A stretch of 64,000 bases of DNA, from contig JAFFSR010000315.1 of assembly GCA_017163975.1 (NCBI GenBank), forward strand, positions 310,001 to 374,000, given 5' to 3'. Positions 22,363-33,199 of this stretch are shown piece after piece. A program made the position numbers and the translations under genes. Source of the stretch: Anastatus disparis (taxonomy: Eukaryota > Arthropoda > Insecta > Hymenoptera > Eupelmidae). Below the pieces are notes generated by a model. The model was not told the origin of the DNA. It did no database searches and worked only from the letters and a program-made list of their open reading frames with translations. Numbering within the stretch: the stretch's first letter is position 1; each line of letters opens with the position of its first letter.

Positions 22363-23915
22363 CTAGCAGTAATCAGTCAGCATACTAGTATCACATCTAC
22401 CTTTATAACGCTCTTTTATTACTTTGATGTCTTGGTGAAAACGCTCTCCCTGTTCTTCACTATAATCTCCACAGTTGTCACGTAAACTATCCAAGTGATT
22501 GTGTAGAAAATGTAATTTATAGTTCATTAGGCAACCCATTTTCCCAAAGTTCTCAACTATTTTAACTACAATTTCTTTGTAATTTGGGCTTCTGCGATTA
22601 CCCAAGAAGTTTTTGGTAACTTTCTGGAAGCTAAGACATGCAGCTCTTTCAATGTTTGTCATGGAACTAATAAACTGATCATCAGACATCATTTTTCTAA
22701 TTTCTGAACTATCAAAAATATCTTTCTTTAATTTCGCATCTGATTTATTTAGAAACTTGCTTTCCAAGTATTTGAAGCACTGACCATCTTTATTTGAAGA
22801 CTTAACGAATTGTTTTATTAAACCAAGTTTTATGTGTGATGGCGGAATGAGAACTTTTTTCGGGTCAACCAATGAAGTAGCTATAACGTTACTTTTTTCG
22901 ACTTCGAGTGATTGTCTTTAAGGCCATTTATGATTTGTATAGTGCTTTGCACGGTCTCTACTATCCCGTAAGCAGAAGAAACATGGCGTCCTTGTAAATC
23001 TAGACTGCTGTCATAACAATATTCCGGAATCTTTCAAATTGCCAGATATAAGCCGTTCATGCTTGTCATACTGGATTTTTTATAGTATAATTTTGAGATT
23101 GTCATATGTTTTCTCCATTGTAGTGATATGCGCTATAGGAACTGAGGCATAGTAGTTACTGTTGTGTAGTAATACAGCTTTTAAACTTTTGTTTGATAAA
23201 TCTATGAACAATCTCCATTCTTCGACTTTATATACATTAGGCTTAATTTCATTCATTAAACCTTTAACATCTTTACAATATACAATTTCATTACCATCAT
23301 GTTTCATTTCTTCAAAATATGGTTCAAAACTATTGCTTCTTGTTTTGTAAAAAGATACTTTAGTAGATTCATGCTCTTTAATGCTGAAGCTAAATGTTCT
23401 GCTCCATCTACAGTTAAGTTAAGCTCTCTAACCAAGTCGTTTAGTTTATTTAAAGTCCATAACCTTACGTTTTTGTCTTTTTGGCCCGCTGGAAGGAAAA
23501 CGTTGTCATCGTCATTATCATTATCATCATCGTAATTTTCAGTTTCTTCATAACTATCGCTTTCATAGAATCCATCTTTTAAATCATTCTTATCAATTGT
23601 ATCTTTATGAATGCCATCATGGACTTCGTTGTTATCTTTATCATCATGTTTTTCATCCTCGGAATCTGATTTAATTGATAACCTCTCAAGAAGATCTATT
23701 TCTTCGTCTCTCCTCGTTTTTTTGATAGGTATTTTTACAGAAATGACATCAGCATAATTTACATTTGTTTTATGTTTACTATTAATTCCAATAATTTTGG
23801 CGTGGCAGCAGTAACAATCCTCTCTTCCATCTGCTCGATACTATTCCATTCAGCTATCAAATTTAACTTTGTCATCTTCTTCTTCGTCATTATCTTCGTC
23901 ATCATGTTGACTAGA
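22363..23915 (-). pseudogene. Arthropod repeat-encoded gene, copy A (transposase-like, function unknown)
   Basis: Broken minus-strand gene. From the 5' side: an acidic Asp/Glu-rich segment (about 23540-23700), then LPAGQKDKNVRLWTLNKLND (about 23450-23500), frames 23080-23307 (YCKDVKGLMNEI, VEEWRLFIDLSN), a Cys segment FFCLRDSRDRAKHYTNHKWP near 22930-22990, then the best preserved frame 22363-22872 with HIKLGLIKQFVKSSNKDGQC and a C-terminal HNHLDS-x(7)-GDYSEEQGERFHQDIK. I recognise this as a protein family very common in arthropod repeats; the conserved H, D and E near the end could be catalytic, but no function is established. At least four disruptions. It shares its organisation with copy B. 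Confidence 0.65.
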
Positions 23916-23929
23916 CCATAAACAGCTTA

Positions 23930-24060
23930 TGATTTTGAGGTTGCTGAATCAGAATTCGTAGTCTGTTTGACCCATCACATCAGGATCAAGGTCATTTCAA
24001 GGTTAAATCTACAAAATTGATTTTAAAGTAAAATCTACAAAGGTAATTTTAAGGTCGAAT
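23930..24060. repeat. Partial minisatellite unit at the 5' side of copy A
   Basis: GTTGCTGAATCAGAATTCGT, then TTTGACCC-ATCACATCAGGATCAAGGTCA, matches the 21657-22260 unit in the same orientation, preceded by the same GACTAGACCATA border motif. Direct repeats therefore flank copy A on both sides. Confidence 0.7.
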
Positions 24061-24299
24061 ATATTAATTTTATGCAAAATAAACCTAATCCACGGTATCT
24101 TAGGGTTGTTGTAAAATATTGAATGATTTCAATTGAATACAAGGTCACTTTAAAGAATAAAAGATCATATTTAATTTTCTCTTATTTGTGAGATTGTACA
24201 TTATACAATTTCAAAATTCATTAGAGTTTTCTGTGATACGTGAAGAATTTTGTAAAAAATTAGCGTATCTTTTCTAATTGTATTAATATACGTTTAAAT

Positions 24300-24520
24300 A
24301 AATAAGAAAAATTTAAACATAAATTTTTTTCGTTAAAATAATCTTTACCTGCTTTCTCAACAAAAACTGTGACGGTGACACTGCCCCAAATGAGGAAGTG
24401 TGAGATGATCCGCTCATAAGCTTGTCGAAGTAACGATACCAGTGAAAGCGCACTGCCTTGCAGGGGGAAGTTAGGGTGTGAGGATGAAGCTGTAGAGTGT
24501 CCGACGACAAGTTGACATTG
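24300..24520 (-). other. Possible captured exon (65-codon open frame ending at a GT donor)
   Basis: GC-richer than its surroundings. The minus-strand frame 24313-24510 reads through SSDTLQLHPHTLTSPC and FHWYRYFDKLMSGSSH, then meets AAGCAG followed by GTAAAG, a plausible splice donor, about 24340. Upstream the frame continues without stop toward 24535 (SDFDKDNVN). I do not recognise the protein. It lies in the spacer between the two inverted gene copies and could be a host fragment carried by the element or chance coding. Confidence 0.3.
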
Positions 24521-24540
24521 TCCTTGTCAAAGTCAGAAAG

Positions 24541-24572
24541 CTCTTATACTTAGTTCCGGAGAAGTATAAGAG
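24541..24572. other. Perfect 11-bp stem hairpin
   Basis: CTCTTATACTT, a 10-base loop, AAGTATAAGAG. It sits near the midpoint of the spacer between the two inverted gene copies. Function unknown. Confidence 0.6.
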
Positions 24573-25338
24573 TTATCACCTCTGGAACAGCAGACTCACC
24601 TGCGATCGGACCAGGATCCCTAACGTGCGGGGTTATATTAAAGACCATGGATCATTCACCTTGTACATTTTGAGGGCATATTTGTCCAAAGAACAGTAAT
24701 CTTTTTTGTTTTGTCTGTGGAGTATTCACTCCGCTAAAATCTCGAAGACATTTCAATGAAAATCTTCAAAACATTTACAAAACTTGCTTCAAATTGAAAA
24801 CAGATGTAAATATAGAAAAGTAGACTCCATGTAGTATCTGCGAACAATGTCGCAAAATGATTTGCATGTGGGATAAAACAAAAAAAGATGACAAAGTTAA
24901 ATTTTATAGCCCAATAGACATAGACATAGACATAGACAAACTTTATTTGGCCTTGGTTAACACCCTGTCTGGCACAATAAGAAAATACAACGACGAATAA
25001 CAATAATAATAATATTTCAAATTAATATTTAAAATCAATTAACAATGAAAGCAAAAAAAAAAAATAGTAAGAATAGTGTAGATTAACAAGTCAGTATAGT
25101 ATGCTCGTAAAGTTTTTAAAGTTTTTAAATTCAAGTGTTTAAAGATAACTAATATAAGTTTTGATTCTAGTAAAAATTAAGTAATTTAAGCTTTCAAACA
25201 GAAGTATATAAGGACAAAAATGCGTATATTTAGTAAATCACAAGACGCTATGCCATTAATAGTGACCAGCTGATAAGATCAGCCAGCACCCATCTCATGC
25301 TGCCAGGATTCACACTCACTCAATAGAAGTCTTTCATA

Positions 25339-28163
25339 CTAATAACGTTTGAAAGTGAGAAAATCTTCAGAAGTTAAAGACTCCAATGAAGAGAGTTCTT
25401 TGTTAAAGTAGTCAGCCGCAGAATAGACTAATGAATGCTGCATAGCAGCCGTGCGAACGTTAGGACAAATAAATAGTCTCGGTGGTGACCTAGCAGAGGA
25501 ACGCACAGACGCATTAATGTGTTGCCTTACGAACCTAGTGGCTAAGTATGATGGGTTACCATGAGCAAGCATATTGAATGCCAAGGAGATTTTCGAGTAT
25601 AGGCGTCTATTTTGAACCGAAAGCCAACGATATTGAAGGCGGAAAGGCATCACTCTGTTACGGCTGCCTATGTGGCCATGAACAAAACGAATGCAGCATT
25701 AAAGGCTCTATGCAGACCCAAGTTTAGTGTTTGTGGAATATCATCATAAGTGACTGCTGCATAATCAAAATGCGGAAAAATAAGAGACTCGACGAGCTGT
25801 TTCCTAGTATCCTGAGACAAAGCATGTTTATAAAATTTCAGCGACCGTAAAGTAGCATGTACCTTAAGAATCGTCGCAGAGACTTGCTTATTCCAGTCAA
25901 GAGTGGAAGATCTCCATATACCAAGATTTTTCACTACCGAAGAATAGGGAACAATGGTATCACTAACCAGAATATCAGGAGCAGGATTATCCTTCAATCG
26001 AGAGATATACTGTTCACTACCAATGATTATGGCTTGTGTTTTTTCCGCATTCAGCAACAAACCATTATCATTTGCCCACTTTACCACAGAAGCAATCTCA
26101 TGATTAATAAGAATTACCTCATCTACCAGATTTACCGGTGGGAAGGACTTATAAATTTGAAGGTCATCTGCAAAGAGTATATGTTTGGATGAAGACAACA
26201 CATCAGAGATGTCATTTATATAAATCAAGAACAAAAGTGGCCTCAGGACACTACCCTGAGGAACACCAGCCGATACAGACGACCATTCGGAAGTATTATT
26301 CAAGTTATCCATCACAGAATAAGATCTATCGGATAAGTAGGAGGCAAACCATTTATTGACAGTATCAGAGCAGTTCATAGAACGTAGCTTGACAAGCAGA
26401 TCAACATGAGCAACTCTATCAAACGCTTTAGAGAAGTAAAAGAGAAGTAGCAAAGTAACCATACGGCGATCGATAGCAATCCTACAATCATCCAACAAGT
26501 GTTATAGGGCTGTTTGAGTACTATGATCCTTTCTAAACCCAGTTTGATAAGTATCAAGCAAATGATTTGACTCCAGATAAGCTGAAAACTGGGTGTGTAC
26601 CACCCTTTCCAAAACTTTAGAGATCTCTCATAGTTTGGCAATAGGACGAGTCTGAGTTGGGCTGTCGATCTTAATCTGCTTAGACAATGGTAATAGGAAC
26701 GCTATTTTTCAAGCTGTCAGGAAATACCCATGAACAAGAAAGTCATTTATAATAGAGTTTAAACCATCAGCTATGGAATTGTCCACAAGCTTAAGCATTT
26801 AAGAAGAAATAGAATCAGGACCAACAGCTTTAGAGCCAGCTGAACGCAGAATATTTACTACAATATTTGAGCTAGTTGGAGTAAAATTAAAGACTGGAAT
26901 ATCTGATCTAAGAGGCGTGGAGAGAACACGGTCAATGTCAGCATTAGTCAGAGCAGGGCTAATAGATGAAACCGATGTGTTATGCTTTGAGAGCGTCGAT
27001 GAAGAAAAATATTTAAGAGTAGACAGCAGAGTATTTGAAGCAAGTCCTAACTTGCGAAGTTCAGACCATTTATTTTTGGCTGAAGAAGCAGATAAAAGCT
27101 TGTTAGCTATATAATCATCTTTTGATCTAGAGAGAGAGTTAGAACTCTAACAGGAGCAAATTTATTGAAGACTTTAACAAAACTAGAGTTAAAATTAGTA
27201 ACCTTAGCATCAATAAAGTGGCCACTTGATTTAGCCAGTTCAGAAAGAGGTTGATGTAAAGTAATTGAACTTGAGTAAGTAGAGTATAATGGAGTTGACA
27301 GTACATAAGGAGAAAAAGTAGATAATGGACACGCAGGAAAACATGAAGATAGACATTGAGAAAGTTCAAGTTTAAGAGCAGTAGTATTACAATTACTAAA
27401 GTTTCTAGTTAAAAAAGATTTAACATCCCTTTCGGGTTTAGAAAACGTGAATTTAATTTCAATTAAATCATGACCAGCAATAAATGGAGCATTTGACTTT
27501 TCATATTCTAGTAAAGCTGACCTATCGTTTATGGCAAATGAATCCAGCCAAGTGTGAGAATCATGATCCAAGGTGAAAACGTGGTGAGTGGCCTCAGAGG
27601 GTACCAGAAACAATGATAGAGAATCAAAACGGGACCGAAGAGCATCGGACGAGTATGAAGACTTATTTATATTAATATTGAAATCACTAGTTATATAATA
27701 TTTTTGTAGTTATACGTATGCTCAGATAGGACATTAAAGAGACTATCGAGCAAAGAAGCCTTAGGTCTTACATAAACTATACAGAAAAGTAAAGAATTTG
27801 CACCAACACTTATATCTAATATGAGAAATTCTGGGGTATTATTAAAAAAAGGATCAGAATGATGTAGAATTTTGGTTTTAAAGGTATCACGAACATAAGC
27901 ACCAACACCACCACCCGATTTGCCTTGTCTATCCAACCGGAAAAATTCATAACCATCTATATTTATGATGGTAGTGGAATCTAGATCAAAATATCATTAG
28001 CCTTAGACCTACACTGGAATTCAATTTCGTTAAAATGACTTTTAAGGCTGTTAACATTTGCGTGGGAAACATTTAAATAATCAATTAAAGAATTTAGAGA
28101 AAAAACATTACTTAAGTGGCTAGGGGACACTACATCTAACGAAACAACCTGCGAGTCTTTCAA
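25339..28163 (-). pseudogene. Non-LTR ORF2: endonuclease and reverse transcriptase, broken
   Basis: From the 5' side: an apurinic-like endonuclease spread over frames 27981-28163 (LNVSHANVNSLKSHF), 27691-27936 (SGGGVGAYVRD) and 27107-27613 (THHVFTLDHDSHTWLDSF, FIAGHDLIEIKF). Then the reverse transcriptase from about 26900, with its best frame at 25668-26498: GVPQGSVLRPLLFLIYINDI and the FADD catalytic box are present. The motif A Asp is lost; the frame reads FYFSKAFD where DFSKAFD is expected. The C-terminal frame 25339-25653 (YRWLSVQNRRLYSKISLAFN) follows after a frame break. Several stops and frameshifts; inactive. Confidence 0.85.
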
Positions 28164-28166
28164 AAC

Positions 28167-29399
28167 TCATTTTTGATTATGAGGTAAAGAAGCTAGATCA
28201 GCTTCAGAAACAATGAGAATAGAAACAAAGTCCTTCGTGCGTCTCATATATACCTTGAGATCAGTGACAAAAGGCCACTTATAGTTAAGATCCTTCTTAG
28301 CCGCCTTAGCCTTTTTCAACAATGAATATACCTCTTTAGGCCATAACGCCCGCAGAAAGACTTTAGAGTTGCCGCCACAACCAAAAATGCGCTTACATGG
28401 AAAATCATGCAGTCTAGAAGCCGATCCAACCACACGATCACGGACGTGACTGGATGAACACTGAACCACTACTGAATTTTTAGTAGTGTTAACCTCGTCA
28501 TTGCTTGGATCCTCACCAGCAGTTTTAGGCAACCATTTACGCACACTAAGGAAGTGCGATTTATCAATATTGAGTCCCATGGGAGTGAGGATCTTCATAA
28601 AATTATCAATACTCAGTGAGTCAATTTCTAATGGCAGACCCGAGACCAAGATCTCACAAGAATCCTTATAGGGACGAGACAACACAGACTCAGTGCGCAA
28701 AATACGAGATTCAATACGCCGAAAATTTGCGGCACATTCCTCCTTGGCTTCCTTAAAAGCAAATTCAAGATTGTCAATTCTAGTAGCAATACCTTTAATA
28801 CCTAATGTCATCTTACCAAGAGTAATAGCAAGGCCTTTCTTAAACTCCAAGAACCAAGGTGGTGGAGTTTTATCAGGCATAGCAGCAGAGTTAGTATCAT
28901 TATTCATCTTGATGTTAGCTGCCAACTCAGTATGCTTATGAGAAAGAGACGTACTATCAAGCACAGCGGCTACAGAAGGCAGAGAAGCGTCTGTCAAGTA
29001 TTGCGACGGCGAAGAGGGACAAGTAGGCGTCGACGCCCCACCCGGCAATATAGAATGATCAGAGTGTGAGGAGCTACCACCTAAGCTAGGGCAACGCTTG
29101 CAAACTAGCGGTTCCAAAGATGTATTAGGCGAAGTCACGCCCCTTTTTTATACTGGAAGCGGTGATGCGATACTCTCGAGCTCAAATTCACGCTCTGATC
29201 CAACAGCAAAACCTTCAATGCACGTGTCACGTTGCCTATATGCACGCGTAGAACGTGCACAGCAAGCAATTCTACGATCACCTATGAACCAAGTAGAATC
29301 GCAGCAAGTAAAATGGTAAAGATTATTACAATGTGCACATTGAAGTGAAGGCGCAGAACGTATGATCTCACACTTACACACCACACACACAACCATCAC
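28167..29399 (-). pseudogene. Non-LTR ORF1: PHD-like finger, coiled coil and RRM-like domain
   Basis: The 5' frame 29148-29399 begins MMVVCVVCKCEI and has Cys pairs and a His-x2-Cys (CAHCNNLYHFTCC) spaced like a PHD zinc finger. After a frame break near 29140, frame 28167-29138 continues with a Ser/Pro-rich linker, a probable coiled coil (IDNLEFAFKEAKEECAANFR, about residues 123-142) and a C-terminal nucleic-acid-binding, RRM-like region (EILVSGLPLEIDS, then CSSSHVRDRVV). This is the usual ORF1 plan for arthropod elements of this group: RNA binding and particle formation before target-primed insertion. One break. Confidence 0.75.
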
Positions 29400-29483
29400 A
29401 TAAACACATATCGTGGCAACAATAACAGAGCACTAACCTAAAAATCAGAGGTAAAGATGTAGGCAGTAAGCACTGTGACAAAC

Positions 29484-30044
29484 AAGAAAACTTGGCGTAT
29501 AGTCAGATGCAGATCACTGAAGTTGGTTAAGTGGAAAACTTCCTTAACAGCTGATATGAAATACGGCGAATAGTAGTACCAGTAATAGCCAGTGGTGCGT
29601 GAAGGTCAATTAAATTTCTCAGATATGCCGCTAATCCAACATTACCTCCTCAAAAATGTCACCACAAAAAGTGAAAAATCCAATACAATGCACAAAAAAC
29701 AGCTAGAACCTTTTTGTTCACCAAATGCCTTGCAATTGTAGCGTGCAAGTTATACTGTAACGATCGAGAAAACGTGGCGTATAGTCGAATGCAGATCACT
29801 GAAGTTGGTTAAGTGGAAAACTTCCTTAACGGCTGATATGAAATACGGCGAATAGTAGTACCAAGAATAGCCAGTGGCGCGTGGAAGTCAATAAAATTTC
29901 TCAGCCATGCCGCCAATCCAACATAACCTCCTCAAAAATGTCACCACAAAAAGTAAAAAATCCAATGCAAGGCACAAAAATCAGCTAAAACCTTTTTATT
30001 CATTAAATGCCTTGCAATTTTAGCGTGCAAGTTATCTGTAACAA
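29484..30044 (-). repeat. Two tandem 5' UTR monomers of the non-LTR element
   Basis: 29484-29764 and 29765-30044 are about 90% similar. Both contain TGGCGTATAGTC, GATCACTGAAGTTGGTTAAG, TACGGCGAATAGTAGTACCA and TTTCTCAG, and end AGCGTGCAAGTTAT. Period about 280 bp. Tandem promoter monomers upstream of ORF1 are known for some non-LTR families (mouse L1), so these probably carry the internal promoter. The rightmost junction with copy B lies at 30044 or slightly beyond. Confidence 0.8.
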
Positions 30045-31779
30045 AACGCCTGTAGGCAGGATTAAGCAGCAACAATATCAAAAACAAGCAGAGCGTTACA
30101 AACATGCAGCCAACTATACTCACTTGAATATAGAATGGTATCAACCAGATAGAATAGAAAATTGTTATTTTTGTAACACTAAAATTATTGGAATGAATAG
30201 TAAAAACAAAACTACTGTGAATTAAGCTGATATTATTTCTGTAAAAAGACCTATCTAAAAAACAAGAAGAGATGAAGAATTAGATTTTCTTGAGAGGTTA
30301 TCAATTGAATCAGATTCCGACGATGAAAAACATGATGATAAAAATAACAACGAAGTCCATGACGGAATTCATGGAGATACAATTGATAAGAATTATTTCA
30401 AAGATGAATCCTATCAAAGCGATAGTTATGAAAAAATTGGAAATAACGGTGATGATGATAATGATGACGACGATGACAACCTTTCCCTTTCAGCGGGCCA
30501 AAAAGACAAAAGCGTAAAGTTATAGACTCAAAATAAACTAAACGACTGAGTTAGAGAGCTCAACTTATCTAAAGATAGAGCAGAACATTCAGCCTCATCT
30601 TTAAAAGCCATGAATCAGTTTGCAAATTCTACTAAAATATCTTTTACAGAACAAGAAGCAAAAATTTCGAACCATATTTTGAAGAAATGAATCATAATGG
30701 CGATAAAATAGTATATTGAAAAGATGTAAAAGGTTTGATAAGTGGAATTAAGCCTAATGTTTATAAAGTCGAAGAATGGAGATTGTTCATATATTCATCA
30801 AACAGAAGAACCTGTATTACTACACAACAGGAACCACTATGCTTAAGTTCCAATAGCGCACTCCACTATAATGAAGGAAACATATGACAATCTGAAAATT
30901 ATAATACAAAAGATTCAGTATGACAAGCATAAATGGTTTCTATGTGGCGATTTGAAAATTTCTGGAATATTGTTAGGGCAGCAGTCTGGATTCACAAAAA
31001 CGCCATGTTTCTTGTGCTTATGAAATAGTAGAGACCGTGCAAAACACTGTACAAATCATAAATGGCCTGAAAGAAAATCTCTCGAAGTCGGAAAAAGTAA
31101 CGTTATAGCTACTCCATTGGTTGACCCGAAAAAAAGTTGTCATTCCGCCATTACACATAAAACTTGGTGTAATGAAACAATTCGTCAAGGCTTCAAATAA
31201 AGATGGTCAGTGCTTCAAACACTTGGAAAGCAAGTTCCCCAATAAATCAGATGCGAAATTGAAGGAAGGTATTTTTGATGGTTCAGAAATTAGAAAAATG
31301 ATGTCTGATGATCAGTTTATTAGTTCCACGACAAACATTGAAAGAGCTGCATGTCTTAGCTTCCAGAAAGTTACCGAAAACTTCTTGGGTAATCGCAAAA
31401 GCCCAAATTACAAAGAAATTGTATTTAAAATGGTTGAGAACTTTGGGAAAATGGGTTGCATAATGAACTATAAATTACATTTTGCACACAATCACTTGGG
31501 TAGTTTTCCTGACTACTCTGGAGATTATAGTGAAGAACAGGGAGAGCGTTTTCACCAAGACATTAAAGTAATGGAGAAGCGTTATCAATGGGATACTAGT
31601 ACGCTGGCTGATTACTGCTAAATGTTGAAAAGAGATTGTAAAATACTGGGAAAAAACGTAAAAGGAAACCTTTGCACCGATCATTTGCCGAGAAACGTGT
31701 GAGATATAGTAAGAAAAAATAAATGGCATGAATTTAGGTTTGTTTTACGCGAATTTTGTATATTTTACCTTGGAATGAC

Positions 31780-32090
31780 CTTCAGTTTGAGGTGATGGGG
31801 TCAAACGGACCACGGATTCGGCTTCAGCGACCCCAAAAACATTAATATATACTGTTAAAATATAAATTCCACTAGTTTCGTAGATTTGACCTTCAAATCA
31901 CCTTGACCCTGAGGTCATGGGGTCAAATGGACCACGGACTCGGATCCAGCGACCCCAAAAACATAAATATATTTTGTTAAAATATGGTTCCCACTAATTT
32001 GATTTTTAAATGACATTGACCCTGGGGTGATGGGGTCAAACTGACCACGGATTTGGATCCAGCGATCCCAAAAACATAAGATGTATATGG
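31780..32090. repeat. Inverted copies of the TCAAGGTCA minisatellite
   Basis: Two and a half units of the 122-bp minisatellite in reverse orientation (TGACCTT and CACCTTGACCCTGAGGTCAT, GGTCAAATGGACCACGGACT, GGATCCAGCGACCCCAAAAA). They lie 3' of copy B exactly as the forward array lies 3' of copy A. Confidence 0.85.
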
Positions 32091-32145
32091 TCTGGTCTGT
32101 AGGTTTTGACACTTTTTTTTTGTGGGGCTGTGTTATTGTTATAAG

Positions 32146-32401
32146 TGAAGCGTATAGCTGCAAAAGTAGTTATCTCCAAAAAAATTTTTTTCAAGAAATA
32201 ACATTTTCTGCTGTACTTATACTTAAAAGTCAGTGTATTTTGCAATACACCATATTTTTTTCATTTCATAAAAAAGACTATACCTATATTTTGGTCCCAT
32301 ATGATTTTTTCACGATAAATTTTAATGTTCTGTACACGAAAATGCAATAAAAATAAATTCGGAAAAAATGGAGATAGCCACCTTTGCAGCTACACGCTTC
32401 A
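32146..32401. mobile_element. MITE-like inverted-repeat element between composite insert and integrase 5' part
   Basis: TGAAGCGTATAGCTGC plus AAAAGTAGTTATCTCC (32146-32178) is mirrored at 32369-32401 (GGAGATAGCCACC, TTGCAGCTACACGCTTCA) with a few mismatches. The 256-bp interior is AT-rich with no coding capacity. On the right it abuts integrase coding sequence directly. It may be an independent MITE or the outer edge of the composite insert. No target duplication recognised. Confidence 0.65.
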
Positions 32402-32645
32402 AGTCTTGACCGCTCTCATATCCATCAAATCTGCCTCCCAGACGTCATCACGATTTCGAACATTGAAATGACGTCAAGGAAACCTGTGTCGTACAGGTCT
32501 ATGCAGAATGTAAACATTCTGAATCTCGAGCCAGTCGATTACTTTTCGAGCTGAATATTTCTTTTGTACAGAGGTTATAATTTTATTAGCCCCCACATAT
32601 GCTTCTGGTCTTGGTGGACCAAAATAAAGCTTAATTGATTGTTTC
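32402..32645 (-). pseudogene. Polinton integrase, N-terminal part
   Basis: The minus strand reads SIKLYFGPPRPEAYVGANK, then KVIDWLEIQNVYILHRPVRH, a stop (TGA), then RNRDDVWEADLMDMRAVKT, where it is cut by the MITE-like element. The N-terminal zinc-less region, the R-P-V-R segment and the first catalytic Asp (E-A-D-L) are characteristic of Polinton integrases. It is collinear with the 3' part at 20765-21617 once the insert is ignored. The start is uncertain because it merges with the PLA2-like gene upstream. Confidence 0.85.
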
Positions 32646-32649
32646 GGCA

Positions 32650-33045
32650 TTATTCTTGTTTTTTTTCTTTTGCTTGCTTCTTCATCGGAATCATACACGC
32701 TTTTGTCTTCTTTATTTTCTTATCCCTGGATTTTATAGCCTTTTTAATACGCGAAAAAAATTTTTCAAGAGTAATTTTGCTAACCATGCGACAAACAGTC
32801 ATTATTGCAACTATACGTTTATCGGGTGAGGTTTCACTACTAAGCATCCGAGAAAAAGCTTTCTCTGCTAGTATTTGGTCAGCTCGACGACGATCTGTCG
32901 ACTTCTTATTGGCGTAGGCTTTGTCATGTTCACGACACGCTTCTTCAAGCGGATTAATTCCAACATCACCACGTTTATGACGATCAGCCAGTTTTGTTCC
33001 AGGTCCACGAAATTTGTATCTTGGTACATGCATCTCAAAAGGCAT
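32650..33045 (-). CDS. PLA2-like protein of the Polinton (131 aa)
   Basis: Intact frame with ATG. Residues about 9-45 contain YKFRGPGTKLADR, then GINPLEEACREHDKAYA. The G-P-G-T calcium-loop pattern and the C-x2-H-D catalytic dyad are those of the phospholipase A2-like domain known from parvovirus VP1 and from adintoviruses and Polintons. The C-terminal 40 residues are very Lys-rich. In related viruses the domain helps particles leave endosomes; that role here is by analogy. The catalytic His-Asp is intact, which is unusual in this decayed element. Confidence 0.8.
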   Translation of the reverse strand: MPFEMHVPRYKFRGPGTKLADRHKRGDVGINPLEEACREHDKAYANKKSTDRRRADQILAEKAFSRMLSSETSPDKRIVAIMTVCRMVSKITLEKFFSRIKKAIKSRDKKIKKTKACMIPMKKQAKEKKQE

Positions 33046-33199
33046 TATAAATCAATGATAGAATCTAGAACAGACTTTTCCTCTCCATCGTCTTTCTCTA
33101 CTTTCAGAATTTCGTGCCCAGGCGACTTCATGTTTCCCCTGATTTCAGTGACCTGTCGACTTTCTTCATTTTTTTTCTCTTTCTACGCCCTTATTCTTT

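Larger units (their letters stand above)
24912..30044 (-). mobile_element. Non-LTR retrotransposon (Jockey-superclade type), nearly full length, inactive
   Basis: Minus-strand element with two tandem 5' monomers (29484-30044), ORF1 with a PHD-like zinc finger and RRM-like region, ORF2 with endonuclease and reverse transcriptase, and a 3' end reading AATAAAG-x-TTGTCTATGTCTATG. That is an AATAAA signal followed by a (TCTATG)n microsatellite tail at 24912-24940. A second 3' end of the same family is at 57460-57960. Insertion is within copy B of the repeat gene. No clear target duplication was seen. Confidence 0.85.
24700..31621 (+). pseudogene. Arthropod repeat-encoded gene, copy B, interrupted by a non-LTR element
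   Basis: The N-terminal part is at about 24718-24912: a frame with CGVFTPLKSRR, a stop, then SICEQCRKMICMWDKTKKDD, a Cys-x2-Cys site. The retrotransposon at 24912-30044 follows. The gene resumes by 30130 with WYQPDRIENCYFCNTKIIG, continues through the acidic segment (30290-30500) and SAGQKDK, and ends with the 31121-31621 frame (HIKLGVMKQFVKASNKDGQC, then GDYSEEQGERFHQDIK). It stops at ADYC, at the same place as copy A, where relatives I recall continue with Trp. It carries stops and frameshifts in the middle part. About 80-90% similar to copy A by eye over the 3' third. Confidence 0.65.
21618..32145. mobile_element. Composite insert with inverted ends splitting the integrase
   Basis: The left edge begins ACACAGCCCCACAGAAAAGT and the right edge is its inverted match (TTTGACAC, a T run, TGTGGGGCTGTGT, ending at about 32133). 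Just inside each lies another inverted match, GACCAGACCATA/TATGGTCTGGTC. Between them are two copies of one repeat gene in opposite orientation (22363-23915 minus, and about 24700-31621 plus), each bordered by the same minisatellite. This suggests one fold-back or two head-to-head copies of an element. No clear target duplication is visible; the flanks are ATAATT and TATTGT. The right copy contains a non-LTR retrotransposon. Confidence 0.65.
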
